NCBI GenBank assembly: GCA_032127875.1
Contig: JAQBHI010000101.1
Location: forward strand, 1-49,532
Length of the DNA: 49,532 nucleotides
Direction: 5' to 3'
Origin: CADEEV01 sp032127875
GTDB taxonomy: Bacteria > Acidobacteriota > Vicinamibacteria > Fen-336
Within the stretch, counting starts at the first letter, position 1. Every line of letters begins with the position of its first letter. The position numbers and the translations under genes are program-made. Below are positions 25,047 to 32,880 of the stretch, piece after piece. Under the pieces are notes generated by a model. It was not told the origin of the DNA, searched no databases, and saw only the letters and a list, made by a program, of their open reading frames with translations.

Positions 25047-27389
25047 ATGCGCCGCCCGCTGCTGCTTCTAGGCGTCTTCTTCGGCGCTGGCTGCCTGTTC
25101 GGCGGCGAGTTGTCGCCTACGCTGGCAGGCTTGTTGCTGGCCGGTGCGGCCAGCCTGATCGCGCTCAGCCTGCTTTCAGCGCGAGCCTGGCCAGGCGCGG
25201 CGGCGCTGGCCTTTGCCGCGACGGCGCTGGGCAGCGCGGGAGCCGTGGCGCAGCGTCTCGAGTACGAGGCCGCCTTGCTCGTTTCGTGGCTCGCTCGGGG
25301 GATTGCAGAGCCGGTGTACGTGACGGGCACCGCCTCGGCGGATGCGCGCGAACGGGACGGGCGGACTCTGCTCAGCCTCGACCTGGAATCGAACGAGTGG
25401 CAAGGCACACGGGCGGTCATGAGCGGTCGGCTCCGCGTCACGATCGGCGGCGATGCGCCCGTTCCAGCCCTCGTGCAGGGCGAGCGCATCGCCGTCTGGA
25501 CGACGCTGCGCCCACCACGCGGCTTCGACGCTCCTGGGGTCCCGGATCCGCTCCTCGAGGCGCGACGCGCCGGCTGGCACGGCTCGGGCTACTGCAAGTC
25601 GGGCCGGCTCGTGAGCAAGCAGGGTCCCGGGTCCGGAACACTGGCGCTCGCCGGCCGCCTCCGGGCGGAGCTGCGACGGCGGTTGATAGCGTTCGTGCCG
25701 GAGGGTCCGGAGCAGGCTCTGGTCCGGGCCATGGTGCTGGGCGATCGAACCGGCCTCGAGCGCGAGACGGAGGAGGCCTTCCGGATAGCCGGTACCTACC
25801 ACGTGCTCGCCCTGTCCGGCGCCCAGGTGGCGCTGGTGGCCGCACTTCTGCTGTGGCCGCTGCGTTACCTGTGCGCCCCGCCCTGGCTGCAGGCGGCCGT
25901 CGCTTCGAGCCTGCTCGGCGGTTACGCCTTGCTGGTGGGTGCCGATGTGCCGGTCGTGCGGGCCGTTCTCATGGCGGTAATCGTGCTGCTGGGTCGGGCC
26001 GTCGATCTGGACGCGGATGCCGCGAATCTGCTGGGTGGCGCCGGACTCCTGCTGCTGTTGGCGCGCCCCGGGGACTGTGGCAATGCGGGCTTCCAGCTGT
26101 CTTTCGCCGCGACTCTCGGGCTGGTGTTGTTGACCCCGAGGATCGTCGCCTGGGCGCCGCTGCTACCGCTGCGCCTGGAACTGGCCCTCGCCAGCTCGCT
26201 GGCGGCCCAACTCGCGCTGCTGCCCTTGCTGGCGTTCCATTTCCACCGTGTCGCGCTCGCGGCACTGCTGCTCAACCTGCTGGCAGTGCCGCTCTCGACG
26301 GCTGTGCTGCTGGCCGGAGTCGCGGTGCTGCTGGCCTCGTCGCTTGCCACGTGGCTCGCGGCTGCGCTGGGCGTCATGGCTTTCGCGGCAGCCCGAGCTC
26401 TACTCTGGTCCGGCACGGTCGTCGAGGGAGTGCCCTTTCTCGACGCACGCGTGGCGACCCCTGCGGCGGGGCTTGTGGCGCTCTACGCCTTGGGCTTGAT
26501 CTGGATCGCCGCCGGGAGTGCCAGGCGGGCCGCGTGGCTGCTGACCGCGAGCACGGCGGCTGCGCTCGTTCTCGGGTTGCCGGTGTCCGCGCCGAACCGA
26601 AGGCTCGAGTTGACGGTCCTCGACGTGGGCCAGGGCGACTGCCTGGCGATAAGGTCGCCGGCGGGGCACGCGATGCTGGTCGACAGTGGCGGCTCCTTCG
26701 ATGGTCGTCTGGAGATCGGAGAGCGGGTGCTCGGCCCCTACCTGTGGTCCCAGCGGATACACGGCCTGGACATTCTCGTCCTGACTCACGCGCACCCCGA
26801 CCACGTGGGCGGGGCCCCGTTCCTCATGAGGAATTTCGCCGTCGCCGAGGTGTGGGAGGGCTTGGCGCCGCGCCGCGACCGCGGCTACGAGGTCCTGGAT
26901 CGAGCCCTGCGCGCGGCCCGTGTGCTGCGGCGGGCGGTGGCCCGGGGCGACAGCTTCGACTGGGACGGCGTCCGCATCGCGGTGCTCGGTCCGCGGGGGC
27001 ACTCGCCGCCGCCGTTCACGCAGAACGACGATTCCGTGGTCCTGATGCTGACGTTCGGCCGCGTGAGCCTGCTCCTGGCCGGGGATGCCGAGGCCTCGGC
27101 TGAGGCACGGCTCGCGCCGGGAATCGCACAGGTGCTCAAGGTCGCCCACCACGGGAGTCGTACCAGCACCGGCGCGGATTTTCTGGCGCAGGTGCGGCCT
27201 CGGGTGGCCATCGTGTCTGCGGGGAGGGCGAACCCTTTCGGGCACCCGCACCCCGAGGTGATCGAGCGGCTGGGGAAGGCTGGCGCATGGATCGTCCGGA
27301 CCGACCGCGACGGCGCCGTGAAGATCTCCACTGACGGGGATACGGTGTGGCTGGAGACACGCACCGTGGGACCGGTGAGAGTCCAGTAG
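25047..27389 (+). CDS. comEC: ComEC/Rec2 DNA-uptake channel
   Basis: Inner-membrane channel that imports single-stranded DNA during natural transformation, 780 residues. Order: N-terminal membrane helices, the OB-like DUF4131 domain (about 60-200), the competence helical domain (about 215-500, with VLALSGAQVALVAALLLWPL), then a metallo-beta-lactamase domain with DVGQGDCLAIRSP, THAHPDHVGG, HHGSRTSTGADFL and GHPHPEV. Full length and intact. GTG at 25044 immediately precedes the ATG and is an alternative. The last codons lie in a tandem 10-bp repeat (27378-27397). Other competence genes are not in the window. Confidence 0.93.
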   Translation: MRRPLLLLGVFFGAGCLFGGELSPTLAGLLLAGAASLIALSLLSARAWPGAAALAFAATALGSAGAVAQRLEYEAALLVSWLARGIAEPVYVTGTASADARERDGRTLLSLDLESNEWQGTRAVMSGRLRVTIGGDAPVPALVQGERIAVWTTLRPPRGFDAPGVPDPLLEARRAGWHGSGYCKSGRLVSKQGPGSGTLALAGRLRAELRRRLIAFVPEGPEQALVRAMVLGDRTGLERETEEAFRIAGTYHVLALSGAQVALVAALLLWPLRYLCAPPWLQAAVASSLLGGYALLVGADVPVVRAVLMAVIVLLGRAVDLDADAANLLGGAGLLLLLARPGDCGNAGFQLSFAATLGLVLLTPRIVAWAPLLPLRLELALASSLAAQLALLPLLAFHFHRVALAALLLNLLAVPLSTAVLLAGVAVLLASSLATWLAAALGVMAFAAARALLWSGTVVEGVPFLDARVATPAAGLVALYALGLIWIAAGSARRAAWLLTASTAAALVLGLPVSAPNRRLELTVLDVGQGDCLAIRSPAGHAMLVDSGGSFDGRLEIGERVLGPYLWSQRIHGLDILVLTHAHPDHVGGAPFLMRNFAVAEVWEGLAPRRDRGYEVLDRALRAARVLRRAVARGDSFDWDGVRIAVLGPRGHSPPPFTQNDDSVVLMLTFGRVSLLLAGDAEASAEARLAPGIAQVLKVAHHGSRTSTGADFLAQVRPRVAIVSAGRANPFGHPHPEVIERLGKAGAWIVRTDRDGAVKISTDGDTVWLETRTVGPVRVQ

Positions 27390-27397
27390 AGTCCAGT
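27378..27397 (+). repeat. Tandem 10-bp repeat at the comEC stop
   Basis: Two perfect copies of AGAGTCCAGT (27378-27387, 27388-27397) followed by a partial AAAGTC. The comEC TAG spans the junction and the second copy would supply a TAA. Probably replication slippage. Confidence 0.7.
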
Positions 27398-27408
27398 AAA
27401 GTCAGGGA

Positions 27409-27437
27409 TTTGCAGGGACGGGTCGATGTGCTACCAT
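27409..27437 (+). promoter_or_regulatory. Possible promoter of the DUF1844 gene
   Basis: TTTGCA (27409-27414), 17-bp spacer, TACCAT (27432-27437), 42 nt before the ATG at 27480. Reasonable spacing but imperfect hexamers. Confidence 0.4.
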
Positions 27438-27479
27438 CCCCGTCCTACTGGAGATCTGAGCCTCCCGACCCCTGTGGAA

Positions 27480-27896
27480 ATGAGCGAGGACAGGAAGGGT
27501 TTCACTGTCAAGGACCGGCGCCATTTCACGGCCGACGGTGAGGTTCGTTCGGAGCCGACCGACGAGGCTGCAGTCGCACCCCTGCCGACGGCAGTCGTCG
27601 AGCCGGGCCCCCCGCCCGCTCGCCCCGCCTCGAAGCCCGTCGGGCAGGCTGTCCAGTTTGCCGAGCTGCTGGTGCAACTCGCCGGCAACGCCAGTGTGCT
27701 GCTCGGCCTGGCGGCCCCCGAAGGGGAAGCTGCGCAGCCGGATCTCGAAGGCGCGCGCGAGGTGATCGGGATTCTCGAGATGCTGCGCGAGAAAACCGAG
27801 GGGCGCCGCACGCCTGAGGAAGAGAAGCTCCTCGACGGGATCCTGTACGAACTGCGCATGAGTTACGTCGCGCGGACCCGGGTGAGCGGCGCGTGA
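27480..27896 (+). CDS. DUF1844 protein
   Basis: Small acidic protein of 138 residues. The N-terminus KGFTVKDRRHFTADGEVR is the lead typical of this family, followed by a proline-rich linker and the conserved helical core FAELLVQLAGNASVLLGL, then ILEMLREKTEGRRTPEEEKLLD. DUF1844 proteins occur in acidobacteria, deltaproteobacteria and planctomycetes and have no known function. The stop overlaps the GTG of the next gene. The start at 27480 is chosen for family N-terminus; its Shine-Dalgarno is weak. Confidence 0.82.
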   Translation: MSEDRKGFTVKDRRHFTADGEVRSEPTDEAAVAPLPTAVVEPGPPPARPASKPVGQAVQFAELLVQLAGNASVLLGLAAPEGEAAQPDLEGAREVIGILEMLREKTEGRRTPEEEKLLDGILYELRMSYVARTRVSGA

Positions 27897-29857
27897 GGCG
27901 ATGGGCCGGAGCGGTGCTGCTGCTGGCGCTCGTGTTCGTCGCCCCGCAGCCTTGCGCGGGCTCGACCCAGGACGGCGTCATCGACGTGCGAGCCGCGCGA
28001 CCGGCTGCGGGGAACAGCTTCGAGGCAATGTGGGATGCCTGCCGCAAGGCTGAGCTGGCGGGCGACTCCGAAAGCGCTGACAAGCTCTTCAGGGAGATCC
28101 GGCGGCTGCGTATCGAGCGCAACATCCGGAGCCTGGAGGACGTTGCGCTGGCTCTCGTGGCCCGTGGCCAGGAGCGGCTCGAGGAAGGCAACCGTGCGGG
28201 CGCCGAGGAAGACTTCGTGAAGGCCGTAGGGCTCGACCCACACCTGCCGGATGCCTATCTGGCCCTGGCCAAGGCCGAAGTGCGGAAGGGCCCGTTAGGG
28301 ATCCTGGCCGCCGTCAAGGACACCGTTGCCGCAGGGACCGCGCGCGCCTCAACGTCGCGCGGCAGCTACTTTTCGCTGTTGCTGGCGATCCCCGTGGGGC
28401 TGTTGACGCTGCTCGCGACGGTCACGATCCTGGCACTTTCGCTGCTGCTCCGAAACGGAACGCTGCTGCTTCACGACCTGCAGGAGAAGTTCGGTGACAA
28501 TCGGCATGCGTTGGCGATGGGCGTCTTCGCGCTGCTGATCTTCCTGCCGACGATCACTTTCCAGGGCTTCGCCTGGCTGCCACTGTGGTGGCTCGCCCTG
28601 CTGTTCGTGTACCTGAGCCGCACGGAGATGGCCTTGGCCGCGCTGGCGCTCTTGGCCGGGCTCGTGGTCGGCCCGGCCGTGGAGACGCTCACCTCGCGGG
28701 TGCTGGCCGAGCGTAACCCGTTGTTCCAGGCTGCCATGCAGACCATCGAGGGTGGGCCGGATCGGCGCGCTCGAGACGAGCTCGAGCGTGCGGTGGCCAA
28801 GCTGCCTGATGACGTCGACATGTCCTACCTGCTCGCCCTGCAGTACAAGAAGGAAGGCCGCTACGACGACGCGGCGCAGCTCTACCGCGAGATCCTGAGG
28901 CCAAACCCGCACGACCGCTTCGCCCTCAACAACCTCGCGAATATCGAGTTTGCTCGTGGCGAGTTCTCGGCGGCGATCGCCCGCTACAAGCAAGGCGCCG
29001 AGTCGAGCCCGACGCCCGAGATCAATGCGACCTTCTACTACAACCTGTCGCTGGCGCACCTGCAGCGCTTCGAATACCAGCCCGCCCAGGAGGCGCGCTC
29101 GCAAGCCGAACGCCTGTCGACAAGCGTGGTCCGGAGCTACGACAACCTGTGGAAGTACGACAAGAGCGACTACGCGGTGGTGGACCTCTCGATCTCGGAG
29201 GAGCAAGCCTGGGCGAAGTTCGCCGGGATCGCCGAGGGCGTCGGCGCCAAGAACCTGGCGGGCAAGACCGTGACGCCATTCGAAGCTTCCCGGCTGCTGC
29301 CGATGATGCTGAACCGCTTTGCCGGCTTCCTGCTGGTCGCACTCTTCGTGTCATTCGTGCTGTCGCGCTGGCGGGGCAAGCGGATGTTCACGATGCGCTG
29401 CCAGAAGTGTGGTACGCCGTTTTGCAAACACTGCCACCTGGGCGTCGTGGCCGCTGGCCTGTGCACGCAGTGTTACCACCTGTTCGTGGTCCGCGACGGC
29501 GTTTCGGGGCCCGCGCGCAACCAGAAGCTGCTCGAGGTCCAAAAGGAGGACGAGCGGCGCGAGCGCATTTTCCGGGCACTCTCCCTGCTCTCGCCGGGCG
29601 CCGGCCATCTTTACGCGCAGAAGCCCATTCTGGGGACGCTGCTCGCCATGCTCTGGTACGCGCTGCTGGCGGTCTTGCTGCTGGCGGGTCGGGTGCTCCC
29701 CGTCACGGAAGCGCCGTCGAGCCTGGTTGGCTCCTGGGGGCTTTGGATCGTCGCGGGACTGCTGCTAGCGACCTACGTGGTGGCGAACCGGGCGCGCCCC
29801 GACTTCGAGTTCGCGATGCCGGCGCCACGCAGCACCGGCCGCCGGATGAACGGCTAG
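27893..29857 (+). CDS. TPR membrane protein with zinc-ribbon cysteines
   Basis: Product of 654 residues. Signal peptide (1-23, ending CAG), a TPR-like region (about 45-120), a cluster of membrane helices (about 160-265), more TPRs (about 280-400, for example YKKEGRYDDAAQLYREIL), another helix near 480, a cysteine-rich zinc-ribbon stretch at about 502-530 (CQKCGTPFCKHCH then CTQC), and C-terminal helices with an SPGAGHLYAQKPILG segment of the kind seen in TM2-like domains. I do not recognise a named function. It probably assembles a membrane complex. GTG start overlaps the DUF1844 stop; the PATAN gene follows 3 nt later, so the three probably act together. Confidence 0.75.
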   Translation: MRRWAGAVLLLALVFVAPQPCAGSTQDGVIDVRAARPAAGNSFEAMWDACRKAELAGDSESADKLFREIRRLRIERNIRSLEDVALALVARGQERLEEGNRAGAEEDFVKAVGLDPHLPDAYLALAKAEVRKGPLGILAAVKDTVAAGTARASTSRGSYFSLLLAIPVGLLTLLATVTILALSLLLRNGTLLLHDLQEKFGDNRHALAMGVFALLIFLPTITFQGFAWLPLWWLALLFVYLSRTEMALAALALLAGLVVGPAVETLTSRVLAERNPLFQAAMQTIEGGPDRRARDELERAVAKLPDDVDMSYLLALQYKKEGRYDDAAQLYREILRPNPHDRFALNNLANIEFARGEFSAAIARYKQGAESSPTPEINATFYYNLSLAHLQRFEYQPAQEARSQAERLSTSVVRSYDNLWKYDKSDYAVVDLSISEEQAWAKFAGIAEGVGAKNLAGKTVTPFEASRLLPMMLNRFAGFLLVALFVSFVLSRWRGKRMFTMRCQKCGTPFCKHCHLGVVAAGLCTQCYHLFVVRDGVSGPARNQKLLEVQKEDERRERIFRALSLLSPGAGHLYAQKPILGTLLAMLWYALLAVLLLAGRVLPVTEAPSSLVGSWGLWIVAGLLLATYVVANRARPDFEFAMPAPRSTGRRMNG

Positions 29858-29860
29858 CCG

Positions 29861-31087
29861 ATGGCGCTCGAAGGAACCATCAAGGACTTCGGTCTCCCGG
29901 ACATCTTCCAGCTCATCGGGCTGCAGCGCAAGACGGGCCTGCTCACGCTCAAGAACGAGAAGGAAAACGTCACGGTCATGTTCGAGAACGGCATGGTCGT
30001 GATGGCGGACTCCTCGCAAAAGCGCCTGGAAGACCGGCTCGGCAGCGTGCTCGTGAAGCAAGGCAAGCTGGCACGCGACAAGCTCGACGAGGCGCTCGCG
30101 ACCCAGAAGGCGACCTTGCAGCGGATGGGGCACATCCTCACCACCGGCAACTTCATCACCGAACAGGACCTGAGGGACGCGCTGCAGCTCCAGGTCTCCC
30201 AGATCGTGTTCAAGGTGTTCCGCTGGCGTGACGGTGAATACCACTTCGCGCCGACAGACTCGGTCGACTACGACCGCGAGAACTTCAACCCCATGAGCGC
30301 CGACTTCATCCTCATGGAAGGGATTCGGATGGTGGACGAGTGGCCCATCATCGAGAAGAAGATCCCGTCGATGGACATCGTGCTGCGGGCCGTAGTCGAC
30401 CCCTCGATGATCGAGGTCGGCGATGTCGAGGGCGGCGGCATCGACGACGTGCTGAGCCAGCGCGGGGCCGCCAGTTCGCTGAGCAAGATCCGACTGGGCG
30501 CCGATGAGGATCGCATCTATCGCAAGGTGGATGGCACGCGCACGGTGCAGACCATCATCGATGGCTCGGGCATGGGCGAGTTCGAGGTCTGCCGCATCCT
30601 GTTCGATCTGCTGAACCGCAACATCATCTCGACGCTTGGCCGCGGCGACACCCCCGCGGCCTTCGCCTCTGCGCACGGCGAGCAGCCGCCGTCGCGCCTG
30701 CCGGGTCTGGTAGCGATGGGTGCGGCGCTGGCTCTGTCGCTGTTCTCGATCAGCGTGCGCTGGGAAGTGCCCTTCGCGGTGGTGGGCTTGCCCTCGCTGC
30801 TCTCTGGCTCCTACGCGCTGATGCTCGACGCCGTGAGCGGCGCTCGGCTGGCCCGCCTCGATCGCGCCGTCCAGGCGTATCGCCTGGCAACCGGCGATCT
30901 GCCGCGGACGCTCGAGGATCTGGGGACGGCGGGGCTCATCGACCGCAGCTATCTGAAGGATCCGTGGGAGCGCCCATATCACTATGCACAGACGGAGGCC
31001 GGCTACCTGCTTAGCGGGCTCGACGATCGCGGCCGCAAGCTGCCCACGACCACCCTCGAGCGCAGCCTGCCGCCCGGCAGACCGTAA
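29861..31087 (+). CDS. PATAN (DUF4388) protein with pseudopilin-like C-terminus
   Basis: Product of 408 residues. N-terminal PATAN domain (about 1-170: MALEGTIKDFGLPDIFQLIG, RKTGLLTLKNEKE, DGEYHFAPTD), a helical segment, then a hydrophobic hairpin at about 282-325, and a C-terminal 70 residues (YRLATGDLPRTLEDL, then YLKDPWERPYHYA and SGLDDRG) resembling the globular end of GspG-type major pseudopilins. PATAN domains are linked to signalling and motility; GspG belongs to type II secretion and pili. The fusion is unusual. The gene starts 3 nt after the TPR gene. Confidence 0.8.
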   Translation: MALEGTIKDFGLPDIFQLIGLQRKTGLLTLKNEKENVTVMFENGMVVMADSSQKRLEDRLGSVLVKQGKLARDKLDEALATQKATLQRMGHILTTGNFITEQDLRDALQLQVSQIVFKVFRWRDGEYHFAPTDSVDYDRENFNPMSADFILMEGIRMVDEWPIIEKKIPSMDIVLRAVVDPSMIEVGDVEGGGIDDVLSQRGAASSLSKIRLGADEDRIYRKVDGTRTVQTIIDGSGMGEFEVCRILFDLLNRNIISTLGRGDTPAAFASAHGEQPPSRLPGLVAMGAALALSLFSISVRWEVPFAVVGLPSLLSGSYALMLDAVSGARLARLDRAVQAYRLATGDLPRTLEDLGTAGLIDRSYLKDPWERPYHYAQTEAGYLLSGLDDRGRKLPTTTLERSLPPGRP

Positions 31088-31092
31088 GGGGC

Positions 31093-32043
31093 TTGCAGCT
31101 ACTTCGGCTCGATTCGCTGACGCCACGCGGCTGGCCGCACCCGGCGGTGACCGTCGGGAACTTCGACGGCGTGCACCGCGGACACCAGGCGCTGGCTGCT
31201 GCCGTGGTTCAGGAGGCGCGGGCCGCGGCAGGCACCTCGATCGTTCTCAGCTTCGATCCGCACCCGTCGCGGGTGCTCTCGCCCGAGCGCGCTCCAGCCA
31301 CGCTGATGACGCTAGAACAGCGCGCCGAGGTGCTCGGCACGCTGGGAATCGATCGTCTCGTGGTGCTGCCCTTCACACGCGAGCTATCCCAGCAGCCGGC
31401 TCAGCTGTTTGCGCGCCGCGTGCTTTGGGAAGCCCTGGGCGCGCGGGTCGTGATCGTCGGTGCCAATTTTCGATTTGGCCGAGGGCGCGCCGGCGATGTG
31501 GCGGGGCTGCGGAGCTTTGGCGAGAGCCTCAGCTTTCGGGTCTCGGGCGTGGCGCCCGTGCTCCAGGAAGGCGCCCCGATCAGCAGCACGCGGGTCCGGG
31601 AAGCCGTGGCGCGCGGGGACGTCACCGCTGCTCGGGAGCTGCTCGGCAGGGCGTTTTTCGTGGACGGGGTCGTCGTCCAGGGCAAGGGCCGCGGTCGCAG
31701 CCTCGGGATCCCGACGGCGAACCTCGATCCGTCGAACGAGACGCTGCCGGGTGGCGGTGTCTATGCGTGTTCATGCCGCCTGCTTGGCGAGCCGGCCCGC
31801 GCCTTGCCGGCGGTCGTCAACATCGGCCGGAGGCCGACCTTCGGGGGCGGGGCGCTCCTGCTCGAGGCGCACCTGCTCGACTTCGAAGGCGATCTCTACG
31901 GACGCGGCCTGCGCGTGGCATTCGAGCAGCGCCTGCGCGACGAGCGGCACTTTGAGGGCAGGGACGCGCTGCTGGCGCAGATACACGAAGACATCGTCAC
32001 GGCGCGCCGGCTTCTGGAGAAGCTCCCCGGAACCGGGTTATAG
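31093..32043 (+). CDS. ribF: Bifunctional riboflavin kinase/FAD synthetase
   Basis: Makes FMN and then FAD from riboflavin, 316 residues. N-terminal adenylyltransferase domain with TVGNFDGVHRGHQ and the late ISSTRVREAV motif; C-terminal kinase domain with GKGRGRSLGIPTANL and GVYAC. TTG start at 31093 preceded by AAGGGG. The last codons contain TATAGT, which may serve as -10 for the next gene. Confidence 0.96.
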   Translation: MQLLRLDSLTPRGWPHPAVTVGNFDGVHRGHQALAAAVVQEARAAAGTSIVLSFDPHPSRVLSPERAPATLMTLEQRAEVLGTLGIDRLVVLPFTRELSQQPAQLFARRVLWEALGARVVIVGANFRFGRGRAGDVAGLRSFGESLSFRVSGVAPVLQEGAPISSTRVREAVARGDVTAARELLGRAFFVDGVVVQGKGRGRSLGIPTANLDPSNETLPGGGVYACSCRLLGEPARALPAVVNIGRRPTFGGGALLLEAHLLDFEGDLYGRGLRVAFEQRLRDERHFEGRDALLAQIHEDIVTARRLLEKLPGTGL

Positions 32044-32057
32044 TCGGAAGTCGAAGC

Positions 32058-32426
32058 ATGACCAGCGATCTCACCGTCGATACGCGTGACGTGGAGGGCG
32101 TCCGGCTCCTGTACCCGCGCGGCTTCCTGAACGCCCACACGGTGCGCGTCTTCGAGGGCGAGCTGCAACGCACGCTGCAGGACCAGCGCTTCAAGATCGT
32201 CGTGGACTGCTCCGGGCTCTCCTATATCGCGAGCGCGGGGCTGGGCGCCATCATGGGGTCGATCGAAGAGATCCGGGGCAACGGCGGCGACCTGCGCCTG
32301 GCCAGCCTCAACGAGACGGTCCGCAATATCTTCGAGATCCTGGGATTCAACCACTTGTACCGGATCTTCCCCTCGGAAGCTGAGGCGATCCTGAGCTTCC
32401 GGCCAGGGGGAGGGCCCGCCTCGTAG
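32058..32426 (+). CDS. STAS anti-sigma-factor antagonist
   Basis: SpoIIAA/RsbV-like protein of 122 residues. The phospho-serine loop reads CSGLSYIASAGLGAI; Ser59 aligns with the phosphorylated serine although the usual preceding Asp is Ala. It should bind the anti-sigma kinase encoded next door when unphosphorylated. First of three adjacent genes forming a partner-switch set: antagonist, kinase, phosphatase. TATAGT 13 nt upstream and GGAAG may drive it independently of ribF. Confidence 0.9.
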   Translation: MTSDLTVDTRDVEGVRLLYPRGFLNAHTVRVFEGELQRTLQDQRFKIVVDCSGLSYIASAGLGAIMGSIEEIRGNGGDLRLASLNETVRNIFEILGFNHLYRIFPSEAEAILSFRPGGGPAS

Positions 32427-32436
32427 GGCAAGCTCG

Positions 32437-32880
32437 ATGGCTGGGCGCAGCGTGTCCCGGGGTGCCAAGCCCAGCCTCGTCCTTCACGTGCCCAGCGAGA
32501 CCGCTTTTCTGGTCGTGGTCCGCGACCTCACCAGGAAAATGGCCGAGACCGCGGGCTTCGATGCCACCACGGCTGCGAACCTTGCGCTCGCGGTGGACGA
32601 GGCGGCTTCCAATGTCATCGAGCACGCCTACCATGGCAAGCCTGGCCGCAGCTTCGACGTGCGCATCGACGATCGGCCGAAGGAGTTCCGCGTGGAGGTC
32701 GTGGACGGCGGCGACATGGTGGATCCGCAGCGGCTTCCGCGCGTCGACCTCGAACGTTACGCGAGCGAGCGCCGCAAGGGTGGTCTGGGCGTACATCTGA
32801 TGGGCAAGATCATGGACTCGGTCACCTACCGCCGCTCCGCCCGGAAGAACGTCTGCTGCCTGGTCAAGCGCAAGGCATGA
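32437..32880 (+). CDS. Anti-sigma-factor serine kinase (RsbW/SpoIIAB-like HATPase)
   Basis: GHKL-fold ATPase of 147 residues. N box NLALAVDEAASNVIEHAYHG, G1-like DGGDMVDP and G2-like KGGLGVHLMGKIMD. It would phosphorylate the STAS antagonist and sequester a regulator (sigma factor or other partner); no sigma-factor gene is adjacent. The stop overlaps the phosphatase start (ATGA). Confidence 0.92.
   Translation: MAGRSVSRGAKPSLVLHVPSETAFLVVVRDLTRKMAETAGFDATTAANLALAVDEAASNVIEHAYHGKPGRSFDVRIDDRPKEFRVEVVDGGDMVDPQRLPRVDLERYASERRKGGLGVHLMGKIMDSVTYRRSARKNVCCLVKRKA

Noticed and set aside
27378..27406. Tandem AGAGTCCAGT as a regulatory site
   Set aside because: Only two copies plus a partial one, overlapping the comEC stop; slippage is the simpler reading.
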